64,000 nucleotides of DNA from Plectrocnemia conspersa (GCA_009617715.1 VTFK01000092.1:1178001-1242000); one strand, 5' to 3'; shown: positions 48,014 through 60,069, counted from the stretch's first letter. The notes: generated from the sequence alone by a model not told the origin. Made by a program: numbers and translations.

Positions 48014-51000
48014 CTGAAAATCATCATAATAAATACAAGCAATAATATATTATTACAAACCATATTAACCTCTGGTAAACAGTGATGCTGAAGACAAAAG
48101 TAATTTTCCTTTCCGTCATTATGACACCATGTACCGTCAGGAAAATAAGGATCAACGCCCAAATCGTTCAAATCAATACGAGGAGTATAATAACTACCGG
48201 TATCAGCACGTCTGCAGAATATGGCACAAGCCATCCAAAGCCGAGCTTAAATTATAATAAAAAGCATATTAATCAATGTATTTTAACAACAATTTGTATC
48301 AATAACATACATTCTTCGTGCGGCGCTTGTAATCCAGCTCCTTTATGATCTAATTCTGGCAATCTTTTACTAAATTCGCGACATTTATTCGACGCATATT
48401 CTACAATAGTAGATCTTCTTTTTCTTCCACAAACCTGCGCAATAAATGATTAAAAGTATTTTTTAAATTTACGGTGATTATAATATGAACTTACATTATC
48501 ATCTTTGCAGATATTCACTTCATAAGAGTTTCCTTCACATCCTTCTTCAGTGTTCACAGGTTTAGGATTATCGCATTTTCGCTGCTTTGTTAAAAACCCT
48601 TTGCCTTTAATAATACATCCTGAATTACACTTTCCGTACATCCAATCACTCCAGCCGCCTTGAACAACGCTCGGTTTCTTTTTATACCTTTTTGTACAAC
48701 TTCCTCCTTGACACCACTAAAATATATGGTGATTTTATTAAAATGATCATGTAAGAATGGACAAGGGTGAGTCAAATAAAATTTTTTTATAGCTATATCA
48801 GTCTTTACTAATGTTGAAACAGTATTTATATTCAGAATGGTAGTAATCAATACTTTATACAAGTTCCATTAAGAAGATTGTATACATGTAAATCTCTACA
48901 AGATTGCCGTCATAATATTGTCAGAAACAAAATGGATTAAGGATAGATATTTCATCCAATCACAATCGTGTAGTGGCTAATATGAAGATTCGACTTAAGA
49001 GAGTGGAAAATATGAAGTCATATAGATAAATATATGTGAACAAACTAAAACTCGAGCCAAAATAATATAAATATACGTTTAAATAATACTGATGTAATAG
49101 TAAATGGAAAGCAATCAAAAAATTGTTTACAATATCTTTATGTGCTTTGTAGATTATGAGAAAGCTTTTGATAAAGTTTGACATCGGAAGGATAAAGGAA
49201 TATACGGTAATGATATCCACATTATTGAAAACCAGTACTGGAACCAAATAACCAATGTTAAATAAAGTACAGAATAAATTCAGTGAAGATAAGCTCTATT
49301 GATATACCTAGGGTAATATTTAAACACCCAGGAAGAACACTGTTTCCTGTACTACATACCCAAATCTTTGACATGTAATCGAATTAAAACAGAACGTTTT
49401 TGAGTCATCCTTGTACTTTATAACTACTGTAAAGTTTATATTGATTGCAATGGAAACAACCTAGAAAGATGATGTTCTTTTGTGCTTTTCATTCAATGAA
49501 TTACTATTTTCACTTTCATATAAAATACTGTTTATAACTTGCTTACCATATTTTTACCGCAATCAGTTCCTTCTAAGGCCGGTCCAGCATAATAAAATCC
49601 ACTTCTATGAGGCGTTTTACATTGAAGCTGTTGACATATATTTGTTAAAGTACTACCAGCCGTGCTCACATGAGCATCTTTGTCTTTCAAAAGGATTTCA
49701 CATTGTCTCTTTGCTCCCCATGCTTGTCCAGGAGTATCTTGATAGCGACCGTGATTACGATCAGGAGCGATTGGGCCAGGCTTATCTCTCAAACATTTGT
49801 ACGAACTAAACTAAGGTTAAACATGTAATTAAACTTATTATAATTACCCAAGATTTTGCATAACGTTTGCACTACACGTTGACCATATAGTTTCACCATT
49901 TGTCCCCCTTGACGGTGACATTATATAACCTTCTTTAGTACAGGAATTGCCGCTGCTATCATGGTGCATACCCAAACTAGAAATGTAATTGTACTTTAAA
50001 ACAATCTCACATATGATATACGTTTAATATTATAAGATATACTTGTGCCCAATCTCGTGTGCTAGGATGTAAACAGATGTAAAACCAGCCGATGGATATG
50101 GTCGACCAAATACATTAGTAGTTCCAAGTTCTGCTATCACACAGGCATATTGATCATAACATACACCACCTACTGTAGCCAGACCCATAGTTACACCACT
50201 TCTTGTTCCACCTTCGATAGCGTAAAAATCTAACCTATTGAACATAATTTAAAATTGTTACCAAGTTCATTATCTGTATTTATAGATGCACCGAAATACA
50301 CTAAGCGAAAGGAATGAATGGTTAGTCATCCGACTCATAAAAAAAGTTCAACTCAAGTAAAGAAGGGTGGAGATAATTTAGTTCGTTCTATTTATACTTG
50401 TCAAAGACATGTGTGCATTAGAGTGTTTTAAAGTAGAGTAGGTACGATTTGATTTACCCTGATATATACAACGCCATGTCCCAATGATTAGGATTCGAGT
50501 CACCGGGTGGATTTAGACTTTTTTTGATATGCACAAAAAAGAGTCGAGCAATTTTGATCTTTCGCCATTATAATGTGGCATATTTGCAGGTTGACTTTTT
50601 TCATAATATCTAAACGCACTAAAGTCAATTCAATTGATACTCCTAAACTTGGATGGTGATATAAAGCTTGAACCTGTAAAAAACATTAAGATTAGAGATA
50701 TTCGATTTACTATTCAATATATGACTCACCCCATTCATATATGCTAAAAGCATATCGCGCATTTCTTTTTCGTTGTAGTTTAAGTACGGGGCAAAGATTT
50801 TATAAGCAGCTTCATCGAAAAACATAGCTAATTCCACAGTGTAACCTGAAGCTTTACCCTGGCGCTTCTCTCTAAATATCTCATTATCATCTTCAGTCTC
50901 TAGAGAATCGATCGTTTGCTCATCGCCAAAGTCTTCATAATCAGGAAAGAATCTAAAGTCATCAGACATTTGCGATGGTTGCACAGTAGCTCTTCGCACG

Positions 51001-51653
51001 ATATGAGGCATTCCTTCGTCTTTTGCTTCTTCTTGTAGAGCTTCTTCTAGCATCACCAAAGATCTCAACCTTTGATTGAGGGGCCTTATTTCATATGTAA
51101 TATTATTCAAGAAAATCAAACCATGCTGAAATCAAAGAGCAGTATTATAATATTATATAAATTTTGCTTAACTATTAATTTTATATGATTAAACAATACA
51201 ATTATTTGATCTTGACACATCGATATAGCAGCTACAGATTCGCCTTCTCTATGCAAATAGTGACAATCTGAATTGTCAGCAAATGTAACTATTTCAGGAT
51301 CCCCTTCCGGAGTATTCCAACGATGCATTTTAAAGCTAGGACTCATCAAATTTCTGTTTGGTTTTAATTTTAGATTGACTTCACTGAAATATGGTGAAAA
51401 AAAATTTTTTTAATTAAAAATAATATTTATTTTTTTATATTTTTATATTTTATTATAGCTACCGGCCAAATACGTTGAATCCATAATCGATTGGTTCGTC
51501 TTCATATATATCCTCTTCCCTATCTGCTGCATTCTGAGCTGATTTAGGCATTAAAACTGGCATATAAACAATTTGATATTCCGATACTTCTTGTTGATCG
51601 ACAGTTCCAAAATAAAAGCCCAATTCTGGCATTGTCATTACTTTATGAACTTC
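47762..51653 (-). CDS. ADAMTS-family secreted metalloprotease (5' end missing, one frameshifted exon)
   Basis: Extracellular zinc protease expected to cut matrix proteins. Eleven minus-strand exons: join(47762..48013, 48070..48245, 48311..48434, 48495..48716, 49547..49805, 49848..49976, 50043..50234, 50458..50673, 50730..51125, 51200..51383, 51463..51653). Domain order is propeptide, furin site REKR|Q, metalloprotease with zinc motif HEIGHNLGMHHD (split by an intron) and Met-turn GYIMSPS, disintegrin-like module, TSP1 starting GGWSDWMYGKC, Cys-rich region, and a tail ending NNDA. About 780 residues are visible. No further TSP1 repeats follow, so it is a compact member. Phases agree at every junction except that exon 50458-50673 has three single-base homopolymer indels. 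The start-codon/signal-peptide exon lies upstream of 51653 and was not found. Family is certain; which insect ADAMTS (A, B or stall type) is unresolved. Confidence 0.9.
48070..48245 (-). CDS. ADAMTS Cys-rich exon 2
   Basis: Encodes RLWMACAIFCRRADTG, then FPDGTWCHNDGKENYFC and HHCLPE, the Cys-rich module after TSP1. Acceptor TTTAAG, donor GTTAAT; phase 1 in, phase 0 out. Confidence 0.88.
48311..48434 (-). CDS. ADAMTS Cys-rich exon 1
   Basis: Encodes VCGRKRRSTIVEYASNKC, then LPELDHKGAGLQAPHEE. Acceptor GCGCAG, donor GTATGT. Leaves in phase 1. Confidence 0.88.
48495..48716 (-). CDS. ADAMTS TSP1 repeat exon
   Basis: Opens WCQGGSC, completing the disintegrin-like module, then GGWSDWMYGKCNSGC, QRKCDNPKPVN and GCEGNSYEVNICKDDN. 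This is the central TSP1 repeat, with the W-x-x-W C-mannosylation pattern. 74 codons, phase 0 to 0. Confidence 0.93.
48958..49252 (+). mobile_element. RTE-like LINE relic inside an ADAMTS intron
   Basis: Plus-strand translation gives NHNRVVANMKIRLKRVEN (end of an endonuclease domain), and later CFVDYEKAFDKV then a stop, HRKDKGIYGNDIHIIENQYW. The Y-E-K-A-F-D block and GI-x-G-x-DI-x-II-x-N-x-YW are typical of reverse transcriptase in RTE-like LINEs. It lies antisense in the intron between the TSP1 and disintegrin-like exons and is short and broken. Confidence 0.68.
49547..49805 (-). CDS. ADAMTS disintegrin-like module
   Basis: Encodes SYKCLRDKPGP, then PGQAWGAKRQCEILL, CQQLQCKTP and GTDCGKNM. 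Cys spacing is that of the ADAMTS disintegrin-like module rather than a true RGD disintegrin loop. Donor GTAAGC; 259 bp, ends in phase 0. Confidence 0.92.
49848..49976 (-). CDS. ADAMTS catalytic exon with LGMHHD and Met-turn
   Basis: Completes the motif as N-LGMHHD (third zinc His), then the Met-turn in GYIMSPS and IWSTCSANVMQNL. Acceptor CTAG, donor GTAATT; enters needing one base and leaves in phase 2, matching both neighbours. Confidence 0.93.
50043..50234 (-). CDS. ADAMTS catalytic exon with first half of zinc motif
   Basis: Encodes LDFYAIEGGTRSGVTMGLA through AGFTSVYILAHEIGH plus two bases of the following Asn. It carries the catalytic Glu and the first two zinc His residues. Acceptor CAATAG, donor GTATAT. 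Confidence 0.93.
50458..50673 (-). CDS. ADAMTS catalytic-domain exon with three frameshifts
   Basis: Begins VQALYHHPSLGVSIELTLVR in frame. Family-like protein then continues in shifted frames: GERSKLLDSF, then FCAYQ, then NPPGDSNPNHWDMALYISG up to donor GTAAAT. Relative to the family frame, one base is missing in the run 50596-50601, one is extra in 50535-50540, and one is extra in 50519-50525. The exon is 216 bp, whereas flanking phases require length 2 mod 3. As it stands the frame meets a stop before the zinc motif. Intact splice sites and good conservation favour a sequencing or consensus error. Confidence 0.8.
50730..51125 (-). CDS. ADAMTS propeptide end, furin site, start of protease
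   Basis: 132 codons, phase 0 to 0, acceptor TTTCAG, donor GTGAGT. Contains LIFLNNITYEIRPL of the propeptide, an acidic linker, the furin-type site REKR before QGKASG, and the first protease strand YTVELAMFFDEAAYKIF. Confidence 0.88.
51200..51383 (-). CDS. ADAMTS propeptide exon
   Basis: Encodes EVNLKLKPNRN through DCHYLHREGESVAAISMC, the conserved Cys-containing propeptide core. The 3' boundary is the least certain in the gene. Donor GTATTG at 51199 gives phase 0, which fits the next exon. The nearer GT sites at 51216 and 51218 would break the frame. Confidence 0.7.
51463..51653 (-). CDS. ADAMTS propeptide exon (first found)
   Basis: Starts after acceptor GAATAG with EVHKVMTMPELGFYFG and ends NVFGR across the donor GTAGCT. 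An acidic stretch (REEDIYEDEP) lies near its end. It begins in phase 0 at a splice acceptor, so at least one coding exon lies upstream. Confidence 0.75.
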
Positions 51654-52712
51654 CTATTCATTAATTGTAACTGTTATATATATTTTTAAAGACATGACTA
51701 AAAAGTTAGGTTCATACGTGTGGCGAGTGGCGTTGTGAAGCTCGCGTTTGAATTATTGTGAATGCACAAAAGCATAGAGACGATATTTTGAGATACATTT
51801 TTTAGAATGCACGCTGCTTACAAATGTAGATCGGACTGTTGTACTCCGAGTTTCGTCCTTTGTTTATATATGGGGTGGCTATTATCATAATATATTAACA
51901 CTTCTTGAATGCTAAATACGATAAAAGTTATGCAGGTTATTAAAATATTTTACAGTTTGACTTCGGTCACCTGCGAAACGGAACAGAGCTACAGGAAGCC
52001 GATAAGAAGTCAATCGATGACCATTTTTAATATAGCTAATTGATTTAATGTAAATTATTAACATATCAGTTTATTTTTAGTCTTGTTCCTTTTATAGTTA
52101 TTGTTTCTAATCGCGTTTTTATTTAAAATATTCTTAAAATATTTAATATAAAATATTCCAAAAATTAAAATAAACGCTTATCATCGGTAGGACGTCCACC
52201 CACATGTTGAATGCTTGTCTTTTATGTAATATTATTAAAAATGGTAAAAAATGGAAAAGAGGAAGAAAAACATGACGTGTGAGAAACGAAAACATCATAA
52301 ATTTATGGCAGGTGAAAAAAAAACATTCATATTAATCACCGGCTTGGAATAATAGTTTCACAACACATAATTATTATGTGTAGAAGTATTTTAATATTTG
52401 ATATAGACATTTGTCTAAATATAAATATATATTAATTACTTTTTAGTTCTTTGTTTAATTTTTTTATTATCCAAATCATAAAATATAAAAATGAAACCAT
52501 TAGTTTGCATAATTTTATATTATTAAAAAAAAAATAACATTAGGCTTTGATGCAAAATATTCCGGTTGCATCGATCTGAATATATGGTGTCAGAAAGAGT
52601 TAAAACCATCGAGTATTGTCGTGTTGTAGAAATTCGATTTCTGTTGACAAGTGCAGACCTATTTTTTACTTCATTATGAAATGATCCAGCTGATTACAAT
52701 AGAAGCTTGCTG
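51654..52712. other. Unassigned DNA upstream of the found ADAMTS exons
   Basis: Should be intron or promoter of the ADAMTS gene on the minus strand. I looked for a signal-peptide exon ending in GT and found none convincing here. Confidence 0.5.
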
Positions 52713-53150
52713 TTACTGTTTGGCCAGGCTTAAGAGTTTCATAATGCACAATTCATTTGCAATCCTATCATACACACAAAATAATTTGCTAATAATGAGC
52801 TTGGGCTTCGAAGTAAGTTTTGCTACTTTACCTTTGAATAACCACTGTCTTCTACGGCAATTGTTGTCGTACAACAACCGTAGCTCATCTCCGGTTACCA
52901 AATTATTTAGAATAGGGGACCAGCTTCAAGATTCACAGGCTTCTGGAGTATATGGATACGCGTCGACTCAATTCACGTGTAATCCGTTCACCTAGTCTCT
53001 AAAGTGTCTATTCACTGTTGAATCGGACTGGTTTAGTTTCTCGGCCAGCTAATAGATCGTTTAAGTAGGATTTGTTTCTATTTTTTGCAGTGAGGACATC
53101 ATCGTCTATATTTGCTGGTCTCAAACATCCAGTAATTTCCCGTTCGATTT
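52713..53150 (-). mobile_element. Decayed mariner transposase fragment upstream of ADAMTS
   Basis: Minus-strand protein contains GCLRPANIDDDVLTA (N-terminal HTH area) and then MVTGDELRLLYDNNCRRRQW, the first catalytic Asp block of a mariner (family pattern VTGDEKW-x-LY). Stop codons interrupt the part between. It differs from the 14.5-15.0 kb fragment (VTTDE-type), so two mariner lineages are present. TIRs not identified. Confidence 0.72.
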
Positions 53151-53176
53151 TTAGTAAACCATCTTTCACATGTAAT

Positions 53177-54640
53177 TTTATTTATTTATTTATTAAAATT
53201 ATAACCATCGTGACCTGACAGGCAAACCCAATGCGTCACGACAGTCAAAAGTACTAATACATCATAATACATACAAATATAAACAAGACAAAACAACAGA
53301 CACAAATCACCTCAACAGGTGTGCATTGTCCATACGAACTGAACCAAAACTCCATATGTGCAAGAGAAAATGTCAATATTACTATGGACAGAATTGAGCA
53401 GATAAATAGCCTTGGCCAGAGAAGAGTTGGCAAGTGCTCCAGTTCTAGACTTAACAGGCAAGAATAGTGGACGCGACCGAGAACTATAACCACCTTCAGG
53501 AGCCCACATTTGAAGCTGCTCGAGCACTGAAGGATTGTCTACGATGCCCTTGAGCAATTTCCAGAAGTGTTTAATTACATAAACACTTCTGCGAGTCGAC
53601 AAAGAAACGTATCCCAGGGCTCCCGAAATAAAAGAACTGGGAAACAAGAACGGATAATACCCGTATTCCTTCAAGTATAAATATCGAAGAAATTTACGTT
53701 GTAATTTTTTCCAGCTTCAATTCATTACATTGATTCATTACGCCTGGGATCCAAATGATGGAGCTAGTTTCTAGTATGCTGCGGACTAGAGTATCATAAA
53801 GAGTGCGCAATACTAAAGTATTCCTGAAGTAACGCGCATTTCTCAAGATAAAACCGAGCATTTTTAAGGATTTGCTATGAGTCTCTGCAATGTGCTGGCT
53901 AAATTTCCAACGTTCTTCGAAAGTCACTTCTAAATCCTTAGTTGAAGAAAACCTTTCCAGAAAATATCCGCCTAGATGGTATGAATATTTTGCCGGCGTT
54001 AATGACCTTGAAAATGAAATTGTGTGACATTTCTTTACACTGAAAGGCAATTGGTTATAGCAAGCCCATTTCTATATAGAGTTGAGATCCTCCTGTAGGT
54101 CGAGGGAATCAGAAATCGAATGCATTTTCTTGTAAATTTTCAAGTCATCTGCATATAATAAAAAATCTGAATGCTCTATTGCTGTTTCTATGTCATTAAT
54201 GAACAATAAAAAACAACAATGGACCCAAATTGGATCCTTGAGGTACTCCAGTAGGGGTCTTATATCGTTCTGAAAATCTATTGGTCAAGTAATTTGAGAA
54301 TAGATTTATGAGATCTTCAGAAAACCCGAAATTAGATAACTTTTTTTACAAGTAAAGCATGGTTAACTTTATCAAATGCTTTTTCAAAATCTGTGTATAC
54401 GACGTCCACTTGTACACCAGAGTCCAATGATTTTGAAACATAGTTAGACAAAACCATTAGATTAGTGACAGTGGATCGAGATTTACGGAAACCATGTTGT
54501 TGGTCGAGAAGCATACACCTGCAATGATTAAAAATGTATTTATGCAAAACAATTTCAAATAGTTTTGCAGGTGATGAGATCAAAGCTATTGGCCTGTAAT
54601 TGTCAATCTGAGATTTGGGACCCTAATAAATAGCATACCA
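53177..54640 (-). mobile_element. 5'-truncated jockey-type LINE with reverse transcriptase remnant
   Basis: Minus-strand reverse transcriptase of a non-LTR retrotransposon. In order: SQIDNYRPIALISSPAKLFE, HGFRKSRSTVTNL, YTDFEKAFDKVNHALL, TPTGVPQGSNLGP, catalytic LLYADDLKIY (YADD codons 54144-54155), then the thumb and C-terminal part to about 53260. The 3' end has an (AAAT)n tail, seen as TTTA repeats at 53177-53194. The endonuclease and front of RT are missing, a typical 5' truncation at about 54640. Three frame breaks fall in homopolymer runs (54341-54347, 54208-54213, 53705-53710), and one in-frame stop sits before KWACYNQL. It is not active here. Confidence 0.88.
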
Positions 54641-55204
54641 CGTAACAAATGTTTTTAGTGGCTGTAATTGGTTTTTTTCTTAAAAAAATCATATAATAAT
54701 TTTTCACCTGATATATATTCTGCCACTGTAAATTTTGGATCTCATTTTTTTTAAATATGACAATATGAAGTTTAGACGTGTACCAACATAAATATAACGT
54801 AATACGTAATCAGGTTTCAACGGCCAAAATACGACTGACCGTTAAAACGTAAAACGATTTCATTTTGAGATTACCTAATATTTTTAAAATATCAAAATGT
54901 GTCTCATTAAATATTTTGGATTTGTAACTGTGCTTTCAAACCCACGTTATGTAGAAATGTGTATTGATATACTTATGTAGATACTATTCTTTGTGTAATT
55001 TAACATCAATATTTAAATCAAGTCGATAAAAATGATAAACATAAAATAATAGGAAAACAGCAATAATTTAAGGATTAAAATGCTCAACTTCAAGGTTATT
55101 TCTGGATAATTTACATATATATTTAAAACAATTTGTATAATATTTCCTTATATACAGTATAATTTAGAAACGAGTTTATCCTAGCTATCACAATAGACAA
55201 GTTC

Positions 55205-55330
55205 GTAATTCAGCATTCAGCATCTTGTTTCAAAATGGCGGCGACTAAAAAAATTGCTTTCATAAAAATCGTAAAAAAGTAAAGATGTCAAAAATGTCCT
55301 ATATTAAAAGTGCAATAAAAACAAACATTG
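55205..55330. repeat. Dispersed copy of the ATGGCGG repeat
   Basis: CATCTTGTTTCAAAATGGCG GCGACTAAAAA followed by AAAAATCGTAAAAAAGTAAA, matching the array unit and its downstream A-rich part. Confidence 0.6.
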
Positions 55331-58300
55331 TTTTAACAAATGAATATGTAAAAATTCTTGAGATAAAAAGAGGCCAAAATGTTCTCTAATCTTATATTGA
55401 AATGAGTTAGAAATTTAAATAAAATACTTTTTTCACACTTTTAAAAATAAAATACTTTTGGTTTAGCAATTCTCTGCAGTGGAAGTGGCTAATATTATCA
55501 ACAAATGGAAGTGGTTAGAAATAAATTTAGGAAAAACTGCAAGCCTAACCCATGCCTTTGAGGTTTATTGCACGAAACCAGATATATACACAGCAATCAA
55601 TATCGTTATATATTTTAATGTTGTAAATAATTATAGTTGGATATTTCATTACGATTAGATTGTATATAATCAATCTTGCGTTCATTTAATACATGTGCAA
55701 AACAGGTTATTGTGAATTTCACTTGTGCTTTTAGATTTTGTTTTCGTGTATTAGAGTTTCTCCTTTGCTGCTTCCTAGAACACATTCAAGACATAATCAT
55801 ATGTGTGCTTTTATATATGTATTTATTAAGTCTTTCTTACACGTGTCTGTCTTGTCATCCTAAGAAAAAGAAACAATTGAATGGCATCCGCGTATAAGCA
55901 CATGTGTCTATTGGAATTTTGTACGTTGACCTCTGAAAAGAAAAGCATTTGTGTATATTTCCCACGCAGCACTTTTGGTTACTTTCAATTTTGGCAATTT
56001 GTATGTACATCTAAAAAAGAAAGAGAAAAATACGCTTAATTGGCTTTGTTCTACATTTTTCACATGTATCGGCTTTGTAGTTGAAAAAAATATGATGGAT
56101 CTCTTTTTCATTGGGTCACTGTACAATTGCTCAATGCTGTTTTCAAATATGCATGTAAAATTGCTATGTTATCATGTAAATCATGTCAGAGATTTTCTGC
56201 GATGAGAATAACAACACGAGATCGTGGCGACCTTTTTAAGATCTCGCAGTATGCACTTTCTAAATAAAGTAATACGCTTCATGATGTCGAAGCAAATGTT
56301 TCCGAGAAATGCAATATATTTATAATAATATATACATTATTATGTTTTTTTTTTTTCTAAATTAATAAATCGTTTTTTATTTAAATCATCTCTCTCTCAT
56401 TTTCCAATATAATATTTATATTTTGAAGGTAAAAAATATTAATATTCAGTTGCATTGCTCATTCAATCCACGTTTTTGACAATGGGCTATAAAATATGCA
56501 AAGAAAGGCGTCTGTTGAGTTTTACCCTTTGTCACAATAATTATTCATCGTCGCGAAGGCAAATTTAAATTCGTCAATGAAACCAGCTTTACAAATTACG
56601 TATGACGAACTTCATATTCAGGGCCGGAAATATGAAAAAATGCCTGTAACAGTGTTACGAAAAAGACAGATAACGGATCGGATTTTTTTGTAATATATAA
56701 AAAAGAATGGTGCACATTTCACAAAAATTGTTCTAACTCCTTGTAGCTAATCGTTGAAAACATCATTGCGTTTGGCAAGCTGTATGGCTTGTGCAAGGAG
56801 AGTATTCTTTAGCGTTAACGTCCTGGGCGTAAGAATAAGGGACGCAATCGTGACCAACGTGATTTTTTTTATATATTTACAATTTCTATGTCCATTGAAA
56901 TTTTTCATTAAATTGTTTTTATTCTTCAATTTTCGGCTTATTAAATATGCATTAAAGGCCCAGATCATTATCAAGCGTTAAAGATGCAATTACTAGATCA
57001 AGTTATTTTTATCATATTTTTTCAGCTGCAAAATAATTTAGGGTTCCAAGATCTCTTGTCAGACGATGATAAACATTTGATAATGGCTAATTATTTTTTA
57101 AATAAAATTGCAAGGTGACCATATGTAAGTCCATTAGTATACATTGGCAAATCCAAAGTAGAGCAGTATCAAAAGTTTTTATTGAAATTGACACTGTCAT
57201 TTTAACGTGACAATAGATGGAATAAACTAAAAGCATCACAATAGTCATACGAGACTTTTTGCACGTGTTAACAAATTTAGCATTTAAAAAAACTGGCCAC
57301 GAAGTTGCCATATCTCACAATTGCTCAAAATATTTAACGTCCATTTTAAATCTGTTCAGATAACAATCTGGGACTTATTTAAACTCCAATATAATGGAAA
57401 TAAAAGTCCAGTAAGTAAACAAGCAAAAAATGGATGAGCTTAACACCTCCCTCCGGCTAGCTATTTGGACTCTCATAATGGACTCTTAATTTGTGTATTT
57501 GTGTCATTTCTGTCACGAAAAAAATATTGATTCCTAGAAAATCGTAAGGACATAAATCTATTTTTTGTTACTTTTTTAGCGGGTCTTTTCAATTAATGTA
57601 GCAATAACTTAATAATGGTTATATTGTACATTAAGTATATAATAAGTAAACAGCTGCGCGTAGCCTTTGAAAAAAAAAAAGATTTTCCGCTTATTTTGTA
57701 GACAGTTTCTGAAGTATATTTGTCATAAATATTTACTGATACCGAATGCCACAATCGAAAAATTTCTCACTTCGCATTCTATGAAGACTTCTGATTTATG
57801 ACCCCAAATGTTTCTCATCGCCTTTTCTTGCTTTAACACGTTTGAGTGCTAAACGTGTTGGTATTACGCCGTAGACGCCCTTACAATTATTTATATTGGC
57901 GCCGTTTCCACGAAATATTTTTTTGCGTATCCTTTCGCAAATAAAAAAACGATGACATCACCGACCGAAATGGACATAAAACCGATTATTCAATTGAACC
58001 ATCATCGGATTTAAAAATTTTCGCCCACCGACGTCTACTCGCTTGCACTGTTTCATAAAGGGCAACGCCTCGCTAAAAATGGAGGCGATGCGGTTATTTG
58101 TATTTATTTTTTACATACATACGAGCGCGGAGGGCAAAAAACTTGTTGCAAGGACTCAGGGCCGCTGGAAGAATTTTTTATAGAAATATCAGATTCGCAT
58201 CCTTTACAAAATAGTACGAGTTGACTGTAAATTTATTGTATGTTCGTACATCACCGTCAGGACATTAGAACATAAGTGATTTCATTGGAAATTTGTGAAA

Positions 58301-59590
58301 GAATAATGAGTAATTGATACTTTATGAATAATCGAAGTGTAATACACATATTACTTAATTAGATAAACGTATTTATTACAATAATTATGCCCTCTAGAAT
58401 AATATAATCAATCGGTCATTATTGTGGAAACGCTGAATTTTCATGTCTGATAATCACTAATAATAATCACTGAACCAATGATTATTATCTAATTTAATAA
58501 GTATATATTAATATTCTCATACATCAGATGATGAAACGTGTACGGACGAGAAGATCTAATTAAATGCACGTACTCTTCCCATTGTTGCAAATAAAAACTG
58601 AGACTGATGCACTATATGGTCGGGTGAATTCATACATCGTTAATTGGACTTAATGGATGTTTCACTGGTCGAGATGTCTGTTTTTTCTTATGGAGACAGA
58701 TCAATACAATCAATGCTCTTGATAAGAAATGAGTTAGGAAGAGACCATATGCTGTGGATAGACCATATCCACATATGGCAGTCGTCATCGTTTAGTCAGT
58801 CTGCTGTATGTAACATATAAATATTTTTTCATTATTAATTGTTTGATATCAAACATGCGAGAGTTTATATCGGTACGTACAAGTTTCAGTCGCTAGGGAT
58901 CAAAACTATCCAGTTAAACAATGATTTGTTAAATGATCTATTATGATATGTAGTAATTAATACACAGAAATAACGTTACAGCAAACAAACACTGTCTTGC
59001 ATCTCAACCTGTGTCGATGCATCATTTCCTTCGAACAATAAATCATAATGCGGAAATTTAAAAGCAAATATCCGATGAGTCTTGAAAGTGCACAGACTAT
59101 AGGTATGAAAACATTTCTAAGCAATTTCATATGGCACGACATCACATAGCAATACATAGTTTTTAGTATTATTTTTATTAAATTAATCTCCTGAGGATGC
59201 CGAATGACGTTTTTGGCGAAATATCTAGACGAAAAACACAATTTGTAAATATATAGTTATAGTCTCGCAGAATCAATGCAATTAAAAAATAATTTGAACC
59301 GAGATTCTCAAGCTGCAAAATGAAATGTAATACTATTTTCAATAAGTCATGAATTATTATGTGATTTTAAATCTTTCTTAAGTAAACACTACGCAGCTTT
59401 TTTCATATACTGAAATTTAACTAATTTTATAGTTTCACTCTTGAGTGTAAATAGATTTTCTCGAAAGTGCACAAGCAATATTCTTTCTCAATCTATCCTG
59501 TAGATATTTTTGTGGCTATTTATAAACTAACGTTTTTAGGTAGATTTTAAAAGATATACATATGTGCTACTTATTGCAGTCTCATGACGC

Positions 59591-59626
59591 GACTTCAATA
59601 ATTATTTTAATGATTATTGAAGTCGT
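59591..59626. repeat. Hairpin, 13-bp arms
   Basis: CGACTTCAATAAT pairs with ATTATTGAAGTCG around a 10-nt AT-rich loop. No neighbouring TIR or gene. Confidence 0.8.
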
Positions 59627-60069
59627 TAATTCATAAGCGATTTTATCTTAAAATTGCAGCAATTCTAATAATTTAAAAATTCGGTAAAAAAATCATAGAA
59701 AAAAGTAATGTAATAAAAGTAAGTCAAAAATGCTTGAAATTTTATAGAAAAAGTCAAGTGTTTTTTTTTATAAATAATTGGAATTGAAATAAAAAAAATA
59801 TTTTTTCCCTGTTTTATTAAAAAGTTAAAAATCGTAACTGTGTTAAATCAAATCTATGAGAAAAAACAAAGGGATCAACATGTCTTATAATAGTAATTTA
59901 AAATTTAAAATGCAAAAATGTATTTTCAACATATTTTTGTAGTTTAAAGTATCGGCTGTCCAAAACATTTAAACAATCGTAACTTCATTAAATAAATCCT
60001 AGAAAAAAAGTAGTTTTAAAAGTTTAATACAAAACATGTTATTTATACGGTATTAAACAGTTTTTAATG

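Noticed and set aside
51217..51219. Alternative donors for the second propeptide exon
   Set aside because: Both GT sites put the next exon out of frame and hit a stop within about ten codons; GTATTG at 51199 keeps the frame.
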